Shown in pieces: positions 20,242-30,902 of a DNA stretch of 64,000 nt (within the stretch, counting starts at the first letter, position 1; every line of letters begins with the position of its first letter). The stretch is from the NCBI RefSeq assembly GCF_000006445.2, contig NC_006044.2, positions 248,001 to 312,000 of the forward strand, given 5' to 3'. Source of the stretch: Debaryomyces hansenii CBS767 (lineage: Eukaryota; Ascomycota; Pichiomycetes; Serinales; Debaryomycetaceae). Below the pieces are notes generated by a model. That model did no database searches and had not been told where the DNA came from. It saw only the letters and a program-made list of their open reading frames with translations. The position numbers and the translations under genes were made by a program.

Positions 20242-20376
20242 TAACGGGAGACATTATTTACTCATTTTATTTGTTCGTACTCAATATATATTTTAATATG
20301 AAGACTAATAATTACAAGTAAATCAAGAAACTATTTTGTGCCAAAGACACAGAAATCTACACAGAAAACTCTAATA

Positions 20377-21045
20377 CTAATAGCCACCAGCACCTGGAGC
20401 ATTTTCCTTTCCCTTTAATTTACCTAATAACTTCTTGAATCTGGTCTTATCTCTATTACCATCATCTGGCAATTCACCGACTTCTTCAACTAACTCATTG
20501 ACTCTATCCCATAAGGTGCCATTCTTCAAAAAGCCATCTCTCTTCTCTAAGAATTCTTCTTGTTCCTTCAAAATGTCTTTCGAATGTTTCTCTTTTTTGT
20601 TGTTATAGTTTTCGTAAAAGTCATCAATTGTTTCTTGAGCCTTGGAAATAATTCCTTCCTTCTTCTTCGAATTAGCATCTTCTCTTTCAGAAATTTCCAA
20701 ATCACGGCGCTCTTTCCATTCTTTTATAGGCTTGGAATCTTCGATAGATTTACTTGCGTCGCTGGAAAATCCGGTATTGTTATCGTCTTCGAATCCTTTA
20801 TCTTCTGTTTCACTTTCTTCTTCTTCATCAGCCTTAGTATCTTCGACATCTGGAAATTGTTCTTTGAAATCATTTATTTCATCGTCACTTCCTTCCAAAG
20901 CATCTTTATCGTCCTCAGTCTTGAATTCATCACCAAGAAGTTCCTTTTCACGAGATAAGAAATCACTTTCTCCAACGTCCTCGGTGGAATCGTTTGTTGG
21001 TACTTCGTTATCTATAGAATCCAAAGCTGGAAATTTGTCGGCCAT
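20377..21045 (-). CDS. CLC1: clathrin light chain
   Basis: Clc1 binds clathrin heavy chain and stabilises coats at the trans-Golgi and endocytic sites. The 222 residues (baker's yeast 233) show the family architecture: an acidic N-terminal half, a central heavy-chain-binding helix containing IKEWKERRDLEISERE (about 107-123), then NGTLWDRVNELVEE and a basic C-terminus. No intron is visible. Its 3' end converges with the upstream membrane-protein gene. Confidence 0.93.
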   Translation of the reverse strand: MADKFPALDSIDNEVPTNDSTEDVGESDFLSREKELLGDEFKTEDDKDALEGSDDEINDFKEQFPDVEDTKADEEEESETEDKGFEDDNNTGFSSDASKSIEDSKPIKEWKERRDLEISEREDANSKKKEGIISKAQETIDDFYENYNNKKEKHSKDILKEQEEFLEKRDGFLKNGTLWDRVNELVEEVGELPDDGNRDKTRFKKLLGKLKGKENAPGAGGY

Positions 21046-21295
21046 TGCTATGAGATTTCAATAATTTATACTTATAATTGATGATTATTTACTTGATGTT
21101 ATTTCGTGTCGTTAACTTTCGACTTTGGGGGTTGATTTGATCAACCAAAAATTGACACAAAATCTATATGACACAAAAATGCTCAATCATATATACTTCG
21201 ATATCATTTACCTAAACTTGGTTACATTGATGTTAATTGTATTATTCTTCTATATTCAGAGGGCTAATATGTTATTTTAACCTTGGAGGAAAGAA

Positions 21296-23740
21296 CTATA
21301 CAAAAATTTCCTTGTTTATACTATAAATACGCACGGATGTGTCGTTACTTGCGACACCAAGCATCAAATTCTTGTTGTTGTCATGCAATTTGTTACTAAA
21401 GCTTAACTTAGCAACTCTACTGGCGGGTGTTAATGTAGAATCAAACTTCAAGTTTAATTTGAAATGTTTCTCTGGTTCATTGAGATCCACACTAAACAAA
21501 GAAATATCACCATTCTCAAAACCAACTGCAAGCAGTATCTTAGTATCGAGCAAGCCAGATCTGTAGCAGGAAACAGATGTAACGGCATCCTGCAACTTGA
21601 TAGCCGAGATGGCTTCTACTTTATCCTTTACTTGCCATAATTTAATTTGTTTGTCACGGGAAGCGGTAACGACGAAATTGCCGTACGGGTTAGAAGGGGC
21701 CCAAGAACAATCCCAAATGATTCTGCTGTGTGCCTTTGCATTAAGTTCAAGAAGCTCGAACTTACCTGCCTTCTCGTTAACTATTTTCCATAACGAGAAT
21801 TGTCTATCACGCGAAACAGACATTAAGAACTGGCCATCAGGAGAAAACTCTAAACTTGTGACTGTTAAGTTATGGCCTTCTAATACTTGTGCACATTGCT
21901 GGTATTCTTCTGCAACATTGAAAACACGAATGACTGAATGTCTTGCATTATTAGATTTACAGGCTGATGCAATCAATGAACCAGACGGAGATGTAGCACA
22001 ACAGGTTATTTCGTATCCATGACCATATAATTTTTCTATTTCTGGGAACAAAGTGTATCTCTGTAAATGATCCTCTAATGGAGGAGATGTTAAGGATTCT
22101 AGAATATCCTCTTTCGGTGTGTTTGCTTCGGCATTTTCTTCCATGTCTTGCTGTTGTTGAGACATATCACCTGCCTCAAGTTGTTCATTAGCAGCCTTAT
22201 TAGACAAACCTAATACAGGCAACGAGGCAGACTCTGGTAATTCCTCTTGGGATTCACTAGAAACGATATCAATACCGCAGAAGTTGTGTAATAATCTGCT
22301 AATAGAATGCGTCATTTCGAAAACCCTTAAAAGCTTTTCATCACCACCAGATACATATTTGGTTGCACTGATGTTATCCAAGCAAATCATATCATAACCA
22401 TGGATTTGAGGTCTGGCGAATTCATGCCACGTCTTGAAATCCCTGTTTTTTACCCATGGAGCAAATAACCTTGTAGTCTGATCTAACGAAGTCGTACTGA
22501 AATACTCACCATTTAAAGACCAGACTAAGTCGGTAACTTCTCTGGTAGGACCAGTTACACCCAAAACAGCTTCCCATGTCCTAGCCTCTTTGTCGACGGT
22601 TTTGTATACTCTAAAGGAACCAGTCTTACCATTAGCCAAGATATATTGATGTTGATCATCGCTGAACCATAAACATGACCAGAATCCCCCTGATGCACCA
22701 GTAGCGGTGGAAGCACCCTTGATAGACATTTCACCTAATCTATTAACACAACACCAGATACCTGAATCAGTATCCATTTCCCATACCATCAACGCAGTAT
22801 CTGCACTCGAGGATAATAATTGCAATCTCTTTTCACCAGATTCCTGTTGGTACGATGGGTGCCATTGAAGACCTGTAACCCAGTCATCGTGACCCATAAT
22901 TAAGGCATCAAAACTGATGGCAGCCCTGGTAGAAGTTCCTACGTTAAATTTGTACTGCTTGTTGAATAAAAGAATCAATTTCAGTTCATCTTCATCCGAA
23001 TCGTCGATTTGATCATTCAACTTCAATCTCCATAATCTGATGTATCTGTCTTGCGCCCCACTGGCTAATATGTAGTTTTTGTATTTTTCTTCCGTTACAA
23101 AATTAAGACACTTGATCCAATCCTCATGTCCCGTTAATACGGCCGATTGATCAAAATGTGAAAGACTATGGTGATCTGATAACAATGTAAAAGAATAAAT
23201 GTAGACCATTGGGGTCGTACCTCCCACCGCTAAAACATAACCACCATTCGCATCCACATCTTGTAATGCTAATGTCATCGGATAGAAATTGGACTTCACT
23301 TGAAAGCTGTGTATCAAACCCCATTCCTCTGTCTCGTTATTTATTCCCCATAATGCAATATACCCGTCAGCACTCCCTGTGGCAAATATAAATTCGTTGA
23401 TTACTGATAAACAAGTAATAGAATGGTGGTGGAACTCTAAACTGCTATGGTGACCATATTCATTTCCTTGTCTTTTCCAAACATTCACTTCAAAGTCCTC
23501 AGCAGCTGATACTAAATATGGACTATTTGGAATAAACCTTATGCCTGTGATTTCCTTTGTGTGCTTTTTCAACGTACTGTATGTCCCTTTGTTATCTTTG
23601 GATAATGGATTCCATAATGCAACATTATTTGATGCTCCGTATGCTACTAATTGTTCCTTTGCGCAATAGTCGGCAACAAACGATTGTTTGTTTACCCCAG
23701 CGAATATAGCTTCTTGTTTAACACAGTCTCCTGACGTCAT
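21296..23740 (-). CDS. ELP2: Elongator complex subunit 2
   Basis: Elp2 is a double WD40-propeller subunit of Elongator, the complex that builds mcm5/ncm5 modifications on wobble uridines of tRNAs. The 814 residues (baker's yeast 788) carry many WD-type repeats along the full length, with GHDDWVTGLQWHPS, WSLNGEYFSTTSLDQTTRLFAPW and LYGHGYEITCCATSPSG as typical Elp2 strings. A low-complexity Gln/Glu insert lies near 520-560. I found no in-frame CTG codon in the parts checked, in line with CTG avoidance. It is divergent from MED20 with a 199-base promoter. Confidence 0.94.
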   Translation of the reverse strand: MTSGDCVKQEAIFAGVNKQSFVADYCAKEQLVAYGASNNVALWNPLSKDNKGTYSTLKKHTKEITGIRFIPNSPYLVSAAEDFEVNVWKRQGNEYGHHSSLEFHHHSITCLSVINEFIFATGSADGYIALWGINNETEEWGLIHSFQVKSNFYPMTLALQDVDANGGYVLAVGGTTPMVYIYSFTLLSDHHSLSHFDQSAVLTGHEDWIKCLNFVTEEKYKNYILASGAQDRYIRLWRLKLNDQIDDSDEDELKLILLFNKQYKFNVGTSTRAAISFDALIMGHDDWVTGLQWHPSYQQESGEKRLQLLSSSADTALMVWEMDTDSGIWCCVNRLGEMSIKGASTATGASGGFWSCLWFSDDQHQYILANGKTGSFRVYKTVDKEARTWEAVLGVTGPTREVTDLVWSLNGEYFSTTSLDQTTRLFAPWVKNRDFKTWHEFARPQIHGYDMICLDNISATKYVSGGDEKLLRVFEMTHSISRLLHNFCGIDIVSSESQEELPESASLPVLGLSNKAANEQLEAGDMSQQQQDMEENAEANTPKEDILESLTSPPLEDHLQRYTLFPEIEKLYGHGYEITCCATSPSGSLIASACKSNNARHSVIRVFNVAEEYQQCAQVLEGHNLTVTSLEFSPDGQFLMSVSRDRQFSLWKIVNEKAGKFELLELNAKAHSRIIWDCSWAPSNPYGNFVVTASRDKQIKLWQVKDKVEAISAIKLQDAVTSVSCYRSGLLDTKILLAVGFENGDISLFSVDLNEPEKHFKLNLKFDSTLTPASRVAKLSFSNKLHDNNKNLMLGVASNDTSVRIYSINKEIFV

Positions 23741-23939
23741 ATCCTCTCTTAGACGCTTTAAACGATTATAATACCATCTGGCCAGTGCTAGTTGTGGATG
23801 CTCTTCTCAAGTATGAAAAAAAAATCTCGGGCTCGGGCCACATAACCAAGATTTATGAACAAAATAACCAGGTCGAAACAAATTGGTTTAAGGATTGATA
23901 TAAAGACACTAGGAGAGATTACCCGCTTAGAATACAATA

Positions 23940-24717
23940 ATGGTATCAGCGTATGTTAGGATTGAAGATACATAGAGTTTTTAGTTATAAAAATGATAGT
24001 ACTAACTAAAGAAATAGGCTCATTTTGATACAGAAGGCTACCCCAGAAACGATCGTTCAATTTCACGATCAATTGTCTAACGAGTTACCGACGCTTAAAG
24101 GTAAATGGAGCTTCAGTTTTAAGATATTTAGGAATAATCCATATTCTATTGCTCCTGAGTTAGCAGAGACAAGTGTGACATCGTCGGAATCCAAATTTTT
24201 GTATACACTAGCACCATCATACCTAGTGGGGTCTTGTATTTCGTTGATTAATAAGAATTCTGCTTGTGTATTCAGTAACGTTATAGAAGAAGAATCGGCC
24301 GAAATTCTGAATGGATCCGAATTTTCTATTCCGGATAGCCACTTGCATCAAGGGGCCACTACGGGGTTGAACGACACGTTTGACTTTTTTGTGAATCAAA
24401 AAATGCAGAGTTTATGGACACAGAAGCAGAACATCAAAGGAGACGGTGGCCAAATATACGAGCTAGAGAATGGAAGTTTAATCATAAGAACCTCGAATGT
24501 ATTTCTCCATGGTATATTCAAGGGGTTGTTAATTCAAATCGAAGTTGAAAACGAGTCCAGCGAGCATGAAACCAGCTCCTTACTGGAGCCGTTTGAACGT
24601 GTTCTTTCGAAATACAATATCCCTCGCGGTAAAATGAGTTGCAATGTTTTAGATTCAAAATTATTAGACAAATACGGTGACTTGTGCTTGCAGTATTCAG
24701 AAATACTCAATTTTTAG
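23940..24717 (+). CDS. MED20: Mediator subunit 20 (Srb2), spliced
   Basis: Med20 belongs to the Mediator head module, which binds Pol II. The long open frame has no usable ATG: it begins inside a conserved block (ILIQKATPET). An 11-base first exon at 23940-23950 joins exon 2 at 24018-24717 across a canonical intron and gives MVSALILIQKATPET, matching the Srb2 N-terminus (KSAVIFVERATPAT). The spliced product has 236 residues (baker's yeast 210). Downstream, GKWSFSFKIFR, GSCISLINKNSACV and LWTQKQNIKGDGG are family-like. Read without splicing, the gene would seem to lack a start. Confidence 0.9.
23951..24017 (+). other. MED20: 67-nt spliceosomal intron in MED20
   Basis: The 5' site is GTATGT at 23951, the branch site is a perfect TACTAAC at 24000-24006 (branch A at 24005) and the 3' site is TAG at 24015-24017. 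The branch-to-acceptor distance is 12 bases. The intron splits a GCG codon after its second base. All three signals equal the yeast consensus. Confidence 0.93.
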
Positions 24718-25125
24718 CCAATTGACATGAATTTCCACTGTCTGGATGTATAAATAAATGTCTAGAAGCCAGAATAGCAACTTGTTTCAGGAACCTCTTT
24801 GAGCAAGGCTGAACACCCCAAGGTTTCAATAGCAGTGCATAGGCCACAGAGATGCGTTTTATTTAAACCAACTCATTATTATAGATTCGAAACATATTTA
24901 ATGAACAAAAGATTGCTGTGACTATACTCGAGAGTAGCAAATACCTCCAGGACTCTAGTGCTAGCTTATCTTCTATAGATGCAAATACGTATATACATAC
25001 AAATCATCCTGCATATATATTACATCCAAAAATTTTTTGGTTCTATACGCACAAGAGAGATGAGATGGTATTAATATTATGGATTGATACTAGTTCAAAT
25101 TAGTAGAAGATAAGGTATAGAAATA
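24718..25125. other. spacer with the HCA4 promoter
   Basis: This 408-base spacer lies between the MED20 stop and the HCA4 start. It holds RRPE and PAC motifs (listed separately). A frame at 24918-25103 begins with GTG and is not considered a gene. Confidence 0.6.
25028..25064 (+). promoter_or_regulatory. HCA4: RRPE and PAC motifs upstream of HCA4
   Basis: AAAAATTTTTT at 25028-25038 matches the RRPE element and GAGATGAG at 25057-25064 matches the PAC element. The pair lies 60-100 bases before the HCA4 ATG, the usual spacing in yeast ribosome-biogenesis promoters (Stb3 for RRPE, Dot6/Tod6 for PAC). Confidence 0.65.
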
Positions 25126-27426
25126 ATGGGTAAGAAGCAGAATAACCGTAAAGTTGTGAAGTCACAACGTAAATCGCATCGTGAGAAGGAAGAAGAAACA
25201 TTAGCCAAATTACAAGAAAGAATTGATGCTTATGACCCAGTAGTGGATGAAAAGCTGATTTCACAGTTTAGTGACCTTCCAATTTCAGAGGAGACAGCTA
25301 GAGGTTTGAAAGAAGCAAGCTTTGCATCATTAACAGATATTCAGAAGAAAACAATTCCAATTTCGTTAAAAGGAGAGGATGTTATGGGTACTGCAAAAAC
25401 CGGGTCAGGTAAGACTCTTGCGTTTTTAATTCCAACTATTGAGTCTTTGATAAGAAATAAGATTACTGAATACGATGGACTTGCTGCGTTGATCATCTCA
25501 CCAACTAGGGAGTTAGCAGTGCAGATTTTCGAAGTTTTGGTTAAAATAGGAAAACATAACAATTTTTCTGCTGGTCTTGTTACAGGTGGGAAGGATGTTA
25601 AGTATGAAAAAGAAAGAGTTTCCAAAATGAATATATTGGTTGGTACACCAGGTAGAATATCTCAGCATTTGAACGAATCAGTAGGGATGGAGACATCTAA
25701 TTTACAGGTATTAGTCTTGGATGAGGCCGATAGATGTTTGGATATGGGATTTAAGAAACAAATTGATAATATTTTGGGTCATTTACCTCCAACTAGACAA
25801 ACCTTGTTATTTTCTGCGACACAATCAGATAGTGTTAAAGACTTGGCAAGATTATCTTTAGCTAATCCAAAAAGAGTTGGTATTTCATCTGACCAAGAAT
25901 TGTCTGCTACACCAGAAAGTTTGGAACAATATTACATCAAGATTCCATTGGATGAAAAGCTTGATGTCTTATGGTCTTTTATAAAGTCACATTTAAAGAG
26001 TAAAATACTTGTATTTTTTTCTTCGCTGAAACAAGTTCAATATGCGTACGAAACGTTCCGTACCTTACAACCAGGTATATCGTTATTAAAATTATATGGC
26101 CGTCATAAACAAACTTCACGTATGGAAACAACGATGAAATTCTCGCAGGCACAACATGCATGTCTTTTTGCAACTGATATTGTTGCAAGAGGATTGGATT
26201 TTCCTGCTATTGACTGGGTTGTTCAAATTGATTGCCCTGAAGATGCGGCAACATATGTTCATAGAGTTGGACGTGCAGCTCGTTTTGGACGTGCTGGTAA
26301 GTCACTTATGATGTTATTACCATCGGAAGAGAATGGTATGTTGAAAAGATTGAACAATAATAAAATTGAGCTCAAATTTATGAATATCAAGCAAAAGAAC
26401 AAAAAGACTATTCGACCACAATTGCAATCATTGTGTTTTCAAGATCCTATGATTAAGAATTTAGGTCAAAGAGCTTTCATTTCATACTTCAGATCTGTCT
26501 ATGTACAAAAAGATAAGGATATTTTCAAAATTGACGAGTTGCCTTCCGATAAATTTGCTAGATCGTTAGGGTTGCCAGGTGCCCCAAAAATCAAGTTTAA
26601 AGGTGGATCAGACAATAAAGAAAAGAAAAACATGTCAAGACAATTAGCTGCGTTATCAAAGTCTAATAACGAGGGAGATGTAGTCCCAGAAGAAGATAAA
26701 AAGGTTAGAACCAAGTATGATCGTATGTTTGAAAGAAAGAATCAAACCATCTTGTCTGACCATTATTTGAATTTGACTGGTAGTAAGGCTGATACTGCAG
26801 AAAAGAGTGACGACGACGACGAGGATTTTATGGCTGTCAAACGTCAAGATCACGAGTTGAGAGATGATGAGTTACCTGATTTATCTATCCCAGTTTCAAA
26901 AAGACTGGCCAAGAAAGCGCTCTCTAAAAAGGCTTCTGTTGCAGGTAAAGGAAATGCTAATAAATTGAAGTTTGATGACGATGGAGTAGCGCATGCAATT
27001 TACGAATTAGAAGATGAAGAAGATTTCAAGAAGCAAGGTGATGCTAGGGTCCAAAAAGATACATTTTTGAACAAGGAAACTGAGTTGATGAACAATGCAG
27101 ATATTGAAGATAAATTGACTGCTAAAGAGAAGAGGCAAGAAAAGAAGAGAAAGAGAAAGGAAATGGAAAAGAATATGAGACAAGAAAGTGACGATGAAGA
27201 TGAGAATATTCAAACTGTAGTTTCTATTGGCGGTGATGATATTGATTTAGATCGCGATTTGGAACATTCTAGTGCAGATGAAGACGTTCCAGAACCTAAG
27301 AAACCAAAATGGTTTGACAATGATAAGAATGTCAATAAGGATGAAGACGATGGAGTTGTTGAATATGATGAGCCACAAACATTAGAAGATTTGGAAGCAT
27401 TGACTTCGAAATTATTAGAGCATTAA
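25126..27426 (+). CDS. HCA4: DEAD-box RNA helicase Hca4/Dbp4 for 18S rRNA maturation
   Basis: Dbp4/Hca4 acts in the nucleolus to release U14 snoRNA from pre-rRNA during small-subunit assembly. The 766 residues equal the family length (770). Helicase motifs in order: Q motif about 48-73, AKTGSGKT 90-97, PTREL 126-130, TPGR 174-177, DEAD 199-202, SAT 230-232 and HRVGRAAR about 385-392. The C-terminal third is lysine/acid-rich, with coiled stretches ([15 protein letters not shown]). RRPE/PAC motifs upstream support co-regulation with ribosome-biogenesis genes. Confidence 0.95.
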   Translation: MGKKQNNRKVVKSQRKSHREKEEETLAKLQERIDAYDPVVDEKLISQFSDLPISEETARGLKEASFASLTDIQKKTIPISLKGEDVMGTAKTGSGKTLAFLIPTIESLIRNKITEYDGLAALIISPTRELAVQIFEVLVKIGKHNNFSAGLVTGGKDVKYEKERVSKMNILVGTPGRISQHLNESVGMETSNLQVLVLDEADRCLDMGFKKQIDNILGHLPPTRQTLLFSATQSDSVKDLARLSLANPKRVGISSDQELSATPESLEQYYIKIPLDEKLDVLWSFIKSHLKSKILVFFSSLKQVQYAYETFRTLQPGISLLKLYGRHKQTSRMETTMKFSQAQHACLFATDIVARGLDFPAIDWVVQIDCPEDAATYVHRVGRAARFGRAGKSLMMLLPSEENGMLKRLNNNKIELKFMNIKQKNKKTIRPQLQSLCFQDPMIKNLGQRAFISYFRSVYVQKDKDIFKIDELPSDKFARSLGLPGAPKIKFKGGSDNKEKKNMSRQLAALSKSNNEGDVVPEEDKKVRTKYDRMFERKNQTILSDHYLNLTGSKADTAEKSDDDDEDFMAVKRQDHELRDDELPDLSIPVSKRLAKKALSKKASVAGKGNANKLKFDDDGVAHAIYELEDEEDFKKQGDARVQKDTFLNKETELMNNADIEDKLTAKEKRQEKKRKRKEMEKNMRQESDDEDENIQTVVSIGGDDIDLDRDLEHSSADEDVPEPKKPKWFDNDKNVNKDEDDGVVEYDEPQTLEDLEALTSKLLEH

Positions 27427-27619
27427 TTTATGTATATAACATGTATAGCATTAATAAGAAAATTAATAACCACGTAACAAAGTAGTAGCATATTTTTATT
27501 TTGTGATCAAGCTTATAGAAGAAAACCTTAACATCTACACACTGGCATGATACCGATTTAAAATGATTTTTTGAAATATTTATAATGAAAAATAATATAC
27601 AATGTATTTAATTAAATGC

Positions 27620-28819
27620 TCAATGGATCGCTGGTGTTCCAATAATTTTACCATCTGCTTGACCGAAACGGTACAATTTCCCTTTGATTTTCTCACCATC
27701 TTCATTCATCATTTCAACGTCTTCCGTATTATCGGTTTCGTTCATTTCAAGCATTATAACTTCTTGCAAGAAATGGGCAGCAGAACCTTGAGAAACTGCA
27801 AGGTTATTATTATTACCCAAATTGATTGAGATTTTACCGGATTTATGAATGTTTAAATGCCCAATCTGACCACGCAATGGTGTAACATTGGATGCAAAGT
27901 TAGTCACTTTGCCTTCATCCTCCACAGTATGCTGTTCAGTGGTAGATTCCTGATTGTAATATTCGGGTAAAACGGTTGGTAAGTGGAATAAAGTATAGTT
28001 GTTGTTTCCCGTCTTGTTATCATTAGAATCGGTACTTAACCCATCGAGTTTGTCTGTCACCAAGTCCAAAATAGCTTGATGGTCGCTTACTATCTTAGTT
28101 TTTTCTTCCTTATTTAATACATCAACTGTTTCCGTGATTTTTGTTTCAAGGTGGGCCTTATGTTCTTTTACTTGCTCTAATTTAGCCTCAATTGGTTCAT
28201 CCTTGACTGGCGAAGGCTCTGTCTCGAATTCTTCATTAGATTCGGGTTCTATAGATGCATCCTTCGACTGTAAAGGTGTAATTACGGTATCAGCTATGTA
28301 TTCATCTCTCTCTGGCCTAACTGGAAATAAAATCGTCTCCTCATCCGCAAATCTGTATTCTTTGTTCATGTCAATCTTTGTAGGATCTTCCTCATCCGAC
28401 TCATAATAATCCCTGGAAGGGGTAGGCGACTTTGATTTCGGTTTCAGGTCTTTTAACTTCAAACTTTGCAAAAATTCGGGCGTAGGTGATACCGAATTAT
28501 ACGATTTATCTCTGGTCAAACCTAACTTAGATCCATTGACATTACCTATAGATACTGATCCCGAAGCCAAAGGTCCTGCAGACACCAAATGTGTTCCACT
28601 ATAATTTCCACGGCCTCCACGCTTACTGTGACCTCCTCTACTTGACGTATGATCTCTTCCTGAAGGCTTATAATCTCCATTTTCTTGTTTGATTTGAGGT
28701 GCTTCCTTTGCTCTCTCTTCTTTAGTTTTTCTAGCCACAACCTTTGGCTTAAACCTTAAGGAAGGCTTGGGACTAGAGGATGGTTTTTTGGAATTCAATG
28801 ACTCCAATCTATTAGACAT
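27620..28819 (-). CDS. RPC53: RNA polymerase III subunit C53
   Basis: Rpc53 forms with Rpc37 a TFIIF-like module of Pol III that acts in initiation, termination and reinitiation. The 399 residues (baker's yeast 422) show the usual layout: a disordered basic N-terminus with an RGG-like stretch (GGHSKRGGRGNYSG, about 61-74), a charged middle, and a conserved C-terminal dimerisation domain (LFHLPTVLPEY, then GQIGHLNIHKSGKISINLG and FLQEVIMLE). SP/TP sites in the N-terminal half are plausible kinase targets, as known for Rpc53. It is divergent from SAS10. Confidence 0.93.
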   Translation of the reverse strand: MSNRLESLNSKKPSSSPKPSLRFKPKVVARKTKEERAKEAPQIKQENGDYKPSGRDHTSSRGGHSKRGGRGNYSGTHLVSAGPLASGSVSIGNVNGSKLGLTRDKSYNSVSPTPEFLQSLKLKDLKPKSKSPTPSRDYYESDEEDPTKIDMNKEYRFADEETILFPVRPERDEYIADTVITPLQSKDASIEPESNEEFETEPSPVKDEPIEAKLEQVKEHKAHLETKITETVDVLNKEEKTKIVSDHQAILDLVTDKLDGLSTDSNDNKTGNNNYTLFHLPTVLPEYYNQESTTEQHTVEDEGKVTNFASNVTPLRGQIGHLNIHKSGKISINLGNNNNLAVSQGSAAHFLQEVIMLEMNETDNTEDVEMMNEDGEKIKGKLYRFGQADGKIIGTPAIH

Positions 28820-28960
28820 TCCGGCGTGGTATCCTTATCTAGAGTAGTTAATAGATCTTTTCAACGGTACTATTGCATAAACTTTTCACTTCTTTGACGT
28901 TACACAAAATTTAGTAGCAAAAAAAATTCAAGCCGCATAATTTTTTGGTTAGGTATTTTA

Positions 28961-28968
28961 GCGATGAG
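28961..28968 (+). promoter_or_regulatory. PAC motif in the RPC53-SAS10 bidirectional promoter
   Basis: GCGATGAG matches the PAC element recognised by Dot6/Tod6. It lies 45 bases before the SAS10 ATG and 141 bases before the RPC53 ATG inside a 194-base shared promoter. Confidence 0.65.
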
Positions 28969-29013
28969 TATATCAAAAGAACTATTCCTTCAATACATAG
29001 CATATAATTCGTG

Positions 29014-30753
29014 ATGGCTAGGTCGAGAAAATCCAAGGTTCACGAAGATGTGGATTTAGATGAAGTAGATGCATTTGATGCAAATAAAGAGAAGATATTG
29101 TTAAATGAAGCCGGGAATTACAGGCCAAGAAACGGTGGACATGAGGACGAATCATCGGATGAAGAAGTTATGGAATTAGGTGAAGAAAGCGAAGGATCTG
29201 ATTCAGAAGATCCCGAGGAGGCTAACGGAGATGACTCGCAGGATGAAGAAGAAGAAGAAGAAGAAAAAGAAGAGGAAGAAAAAGGATGGGGTGGCAGACA
29301 AAATTATTATGGAGGTGATGATGCTAGTGATGACGAGGATGGGAGACAAATGACTGAAGAGGCTATAAAACAACAAAAGAAGCATTTAAGTGAGTTAGCG
29401 ATGGATGATTATGTTGATGATGAGATGATGAATGACTGGCAAAAGGTTACAGAGGACTTTGAAAAGAAAGATGATAACAAATTGCAGTTGGTAATCAACG
29501 AGGGTGATTCTGATGCGTTGGATAACCTAGATGATAAGGAGAAGTTGAAGCTTTTGAACACGTCGTTCCCGGAATTTGTTCCATTGTTGAAAGAATTAAA
29601 TGCGTTGAAGCCCAGATTAACCCAATACCAAGAACGGGAACGTAACCACTTAATAGAACTTAAAATCGTTGCCTTGTCCGCATATTTGAGTGCCATAACG
29701 TCATACTTTGCTATATTTGTGGATAACTTGAAGAGCGGAGAAACATTTGCTACAATGAAAGATAGTCCTGTAATGGAGAGCATTTTACAATCGAGGGAAG
29801 TTTGGAGACAAGCCAACGAATTACCTGATATGCCTGCTGACGAAAAGACACTTGATGATACAAACGAGGCTTTCGATTCCATCGAAGAAGATGAAATATC
29901 CGATGACGAGGAAGAAAACTTTGTGGATGCCATGGGTGATAATAAAGAATTACAAGATGAAAGTGAAGAATCTGACGAAGAATCCGACGAGGAAAGTGAA
30001 GAAGATGAAGATCGAGAATTTGATATTGATATCAATTCAAAGCGTAACCTTAAATTACCATCTAAGAAGAAGGCTGTAGTTAATGACTTCACTGAAGTTG
30101 CCACACCAGAAGAAGTTGATATGGAAGAGAAGCAACGCCGTAAGCGTACCTTACGTTTCTACACTTCTAAGATTGATCAAGCTGCAGCAAAGAATAACCG
30201 TGAACGTTTGACCGGTGACTTGGATTTACCATATAAGGAAAGATTATTCGAGAGACAACAAAGACTTATTGAAGAAGCAAGAAAGAGAGGTTTGGGTGAA
30301 GACAAAGCCCAACTCGGTGACGACTTGGATAACGAAGAAGTTGGATCTGGTGACGAGCAACTTGCAAACGAAATCAATGATATCAAGGACAGTGGTGATG
30401 ATTATTACGAAAGCATGAAGCAAAGCAAGATTCAGAAACAAGAGTCTCGTCGTAAGGCCCATGAAGATGCTGTGCAAGCAGCCAAGGAAGGCAAATTGGA
30501 CGAGTTACAAGATGGATTGGGTGATGACGGAAAGAGAGCCGTTAATTTCCAAATTCTTAAGAACAAGGGTCTTACTCCTCATAGAAAGAAGGACAACAGA
30601 AACTCAAGAGTTAAGAAGAGAAAGAAGTATGAAAAGGCTCAAAAGAAACTTAAATCTGTCAGACAAGTCTATGACTCAAGCAATAGAGGTCCTTACCAAG
30701 GTGAAAAGACTGGTATTAAGAAAGGTTTGTCCAGATCTGTTAAATTGGTCTAA
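29014..30753 (+). CDS. SAS10: Sas10/Utp3, U3 snoRNP-associated small-subunit processome protein
   Basis: Sas10 (Utp3) joins the 90S pre-ribosome and is needed for 18S rRNA processing. The ATG at 29014 gives 579 residues (baker's yeast 610); the frame's upstream GTG is not used. The protein starts basic, has long acidic runs (70-95 and 290-350), a central Utp3 domain (SFPEFVPLLKELNALKPRL, about 188-206) and the conserved Sas10 C-terminal domain (NKGLTPHRKKDNRNSRVKKR, about 525-545). A PAC motif upstream fits its function. Confidence 0.95.
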   Translation: MARSRKSKVHEDVDLDEVDAFDANKEKILLNEAGNYRPRNGGHEDESSDEEVMELGEESEGSDSEDPEEANGDDSQDEEEEEEEKEEEEKGWGGRQNYYGGDDASDDEDGRQMTEEAIKQQKKHLSELAMDDYVDDEMMNDWQKVTEDFEKKDDNKLQLVINEGDSDALDNLDDKEKLKLLNTSFPEFVPLLKELNALKPRLTQYQERERNHLIELKIVALSAYLSAITSYFAIFVDNLKSGETFATMKDSPVMESILQSREVWRQANELPDMPADEKTLDDTNEAFDSIEEDEISDDEEENFVDAMGDNKELQDESEESDEESDEESEEDEDREFDIDINSKRNLKLPSKKKAVVNDFTEVATPEEVDMEEKQRRKRTLRFYTSKIDQAAAKNNRERLTGDLDLPYKERLFERQQRLIEEARKRGLGEDKAQLGDDLDNEEVGSGDEQLANEINDIKDSGDDYYESMKQSKIQKQESRRKAHEDAVQAAKEGKLDELQDGLGDDGKRAVNFQILKNKGLTPHRKKDNRNSRVKKRKKYEKAQKKLKSVRQVYDSSNRGPYQGEKTGIKKGLSRSVKLV

Positions 30754-30815
30754 TATTGTATGTATTAACTTGTATAGTAATCTATGTCTATTGCATATTT
30801 GAACATCTGTAGCAT

Positions 30816-30823
30816 TCACGTGA
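30816..30823. promoter_or_regulatory. TCACGTGA palindrome upstream of CCL1
   Basis: A perfect 8-base palindrome with a CACGTG core lies 79 bases before the CCL1 ATG, the preferred site of Cbf1-type bHLH factors. Occupancy is inferred. Confidence 0.5.
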
Positions 30824-30902
30824 CTGAAATTTTGCTTTAAAGCATCAGAGTATCAGTAGAAGGCTAAGAGGATTGGGTCTAGATAGCATATAGTTAACTT
30901 CA

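Noticed and set aside
29409..30104. 231-codon Ser-rich antisense frame in SAS10
   Set aside because: It mirrors the acidic Glu/Asp runs of SAS10 and has no independent support.
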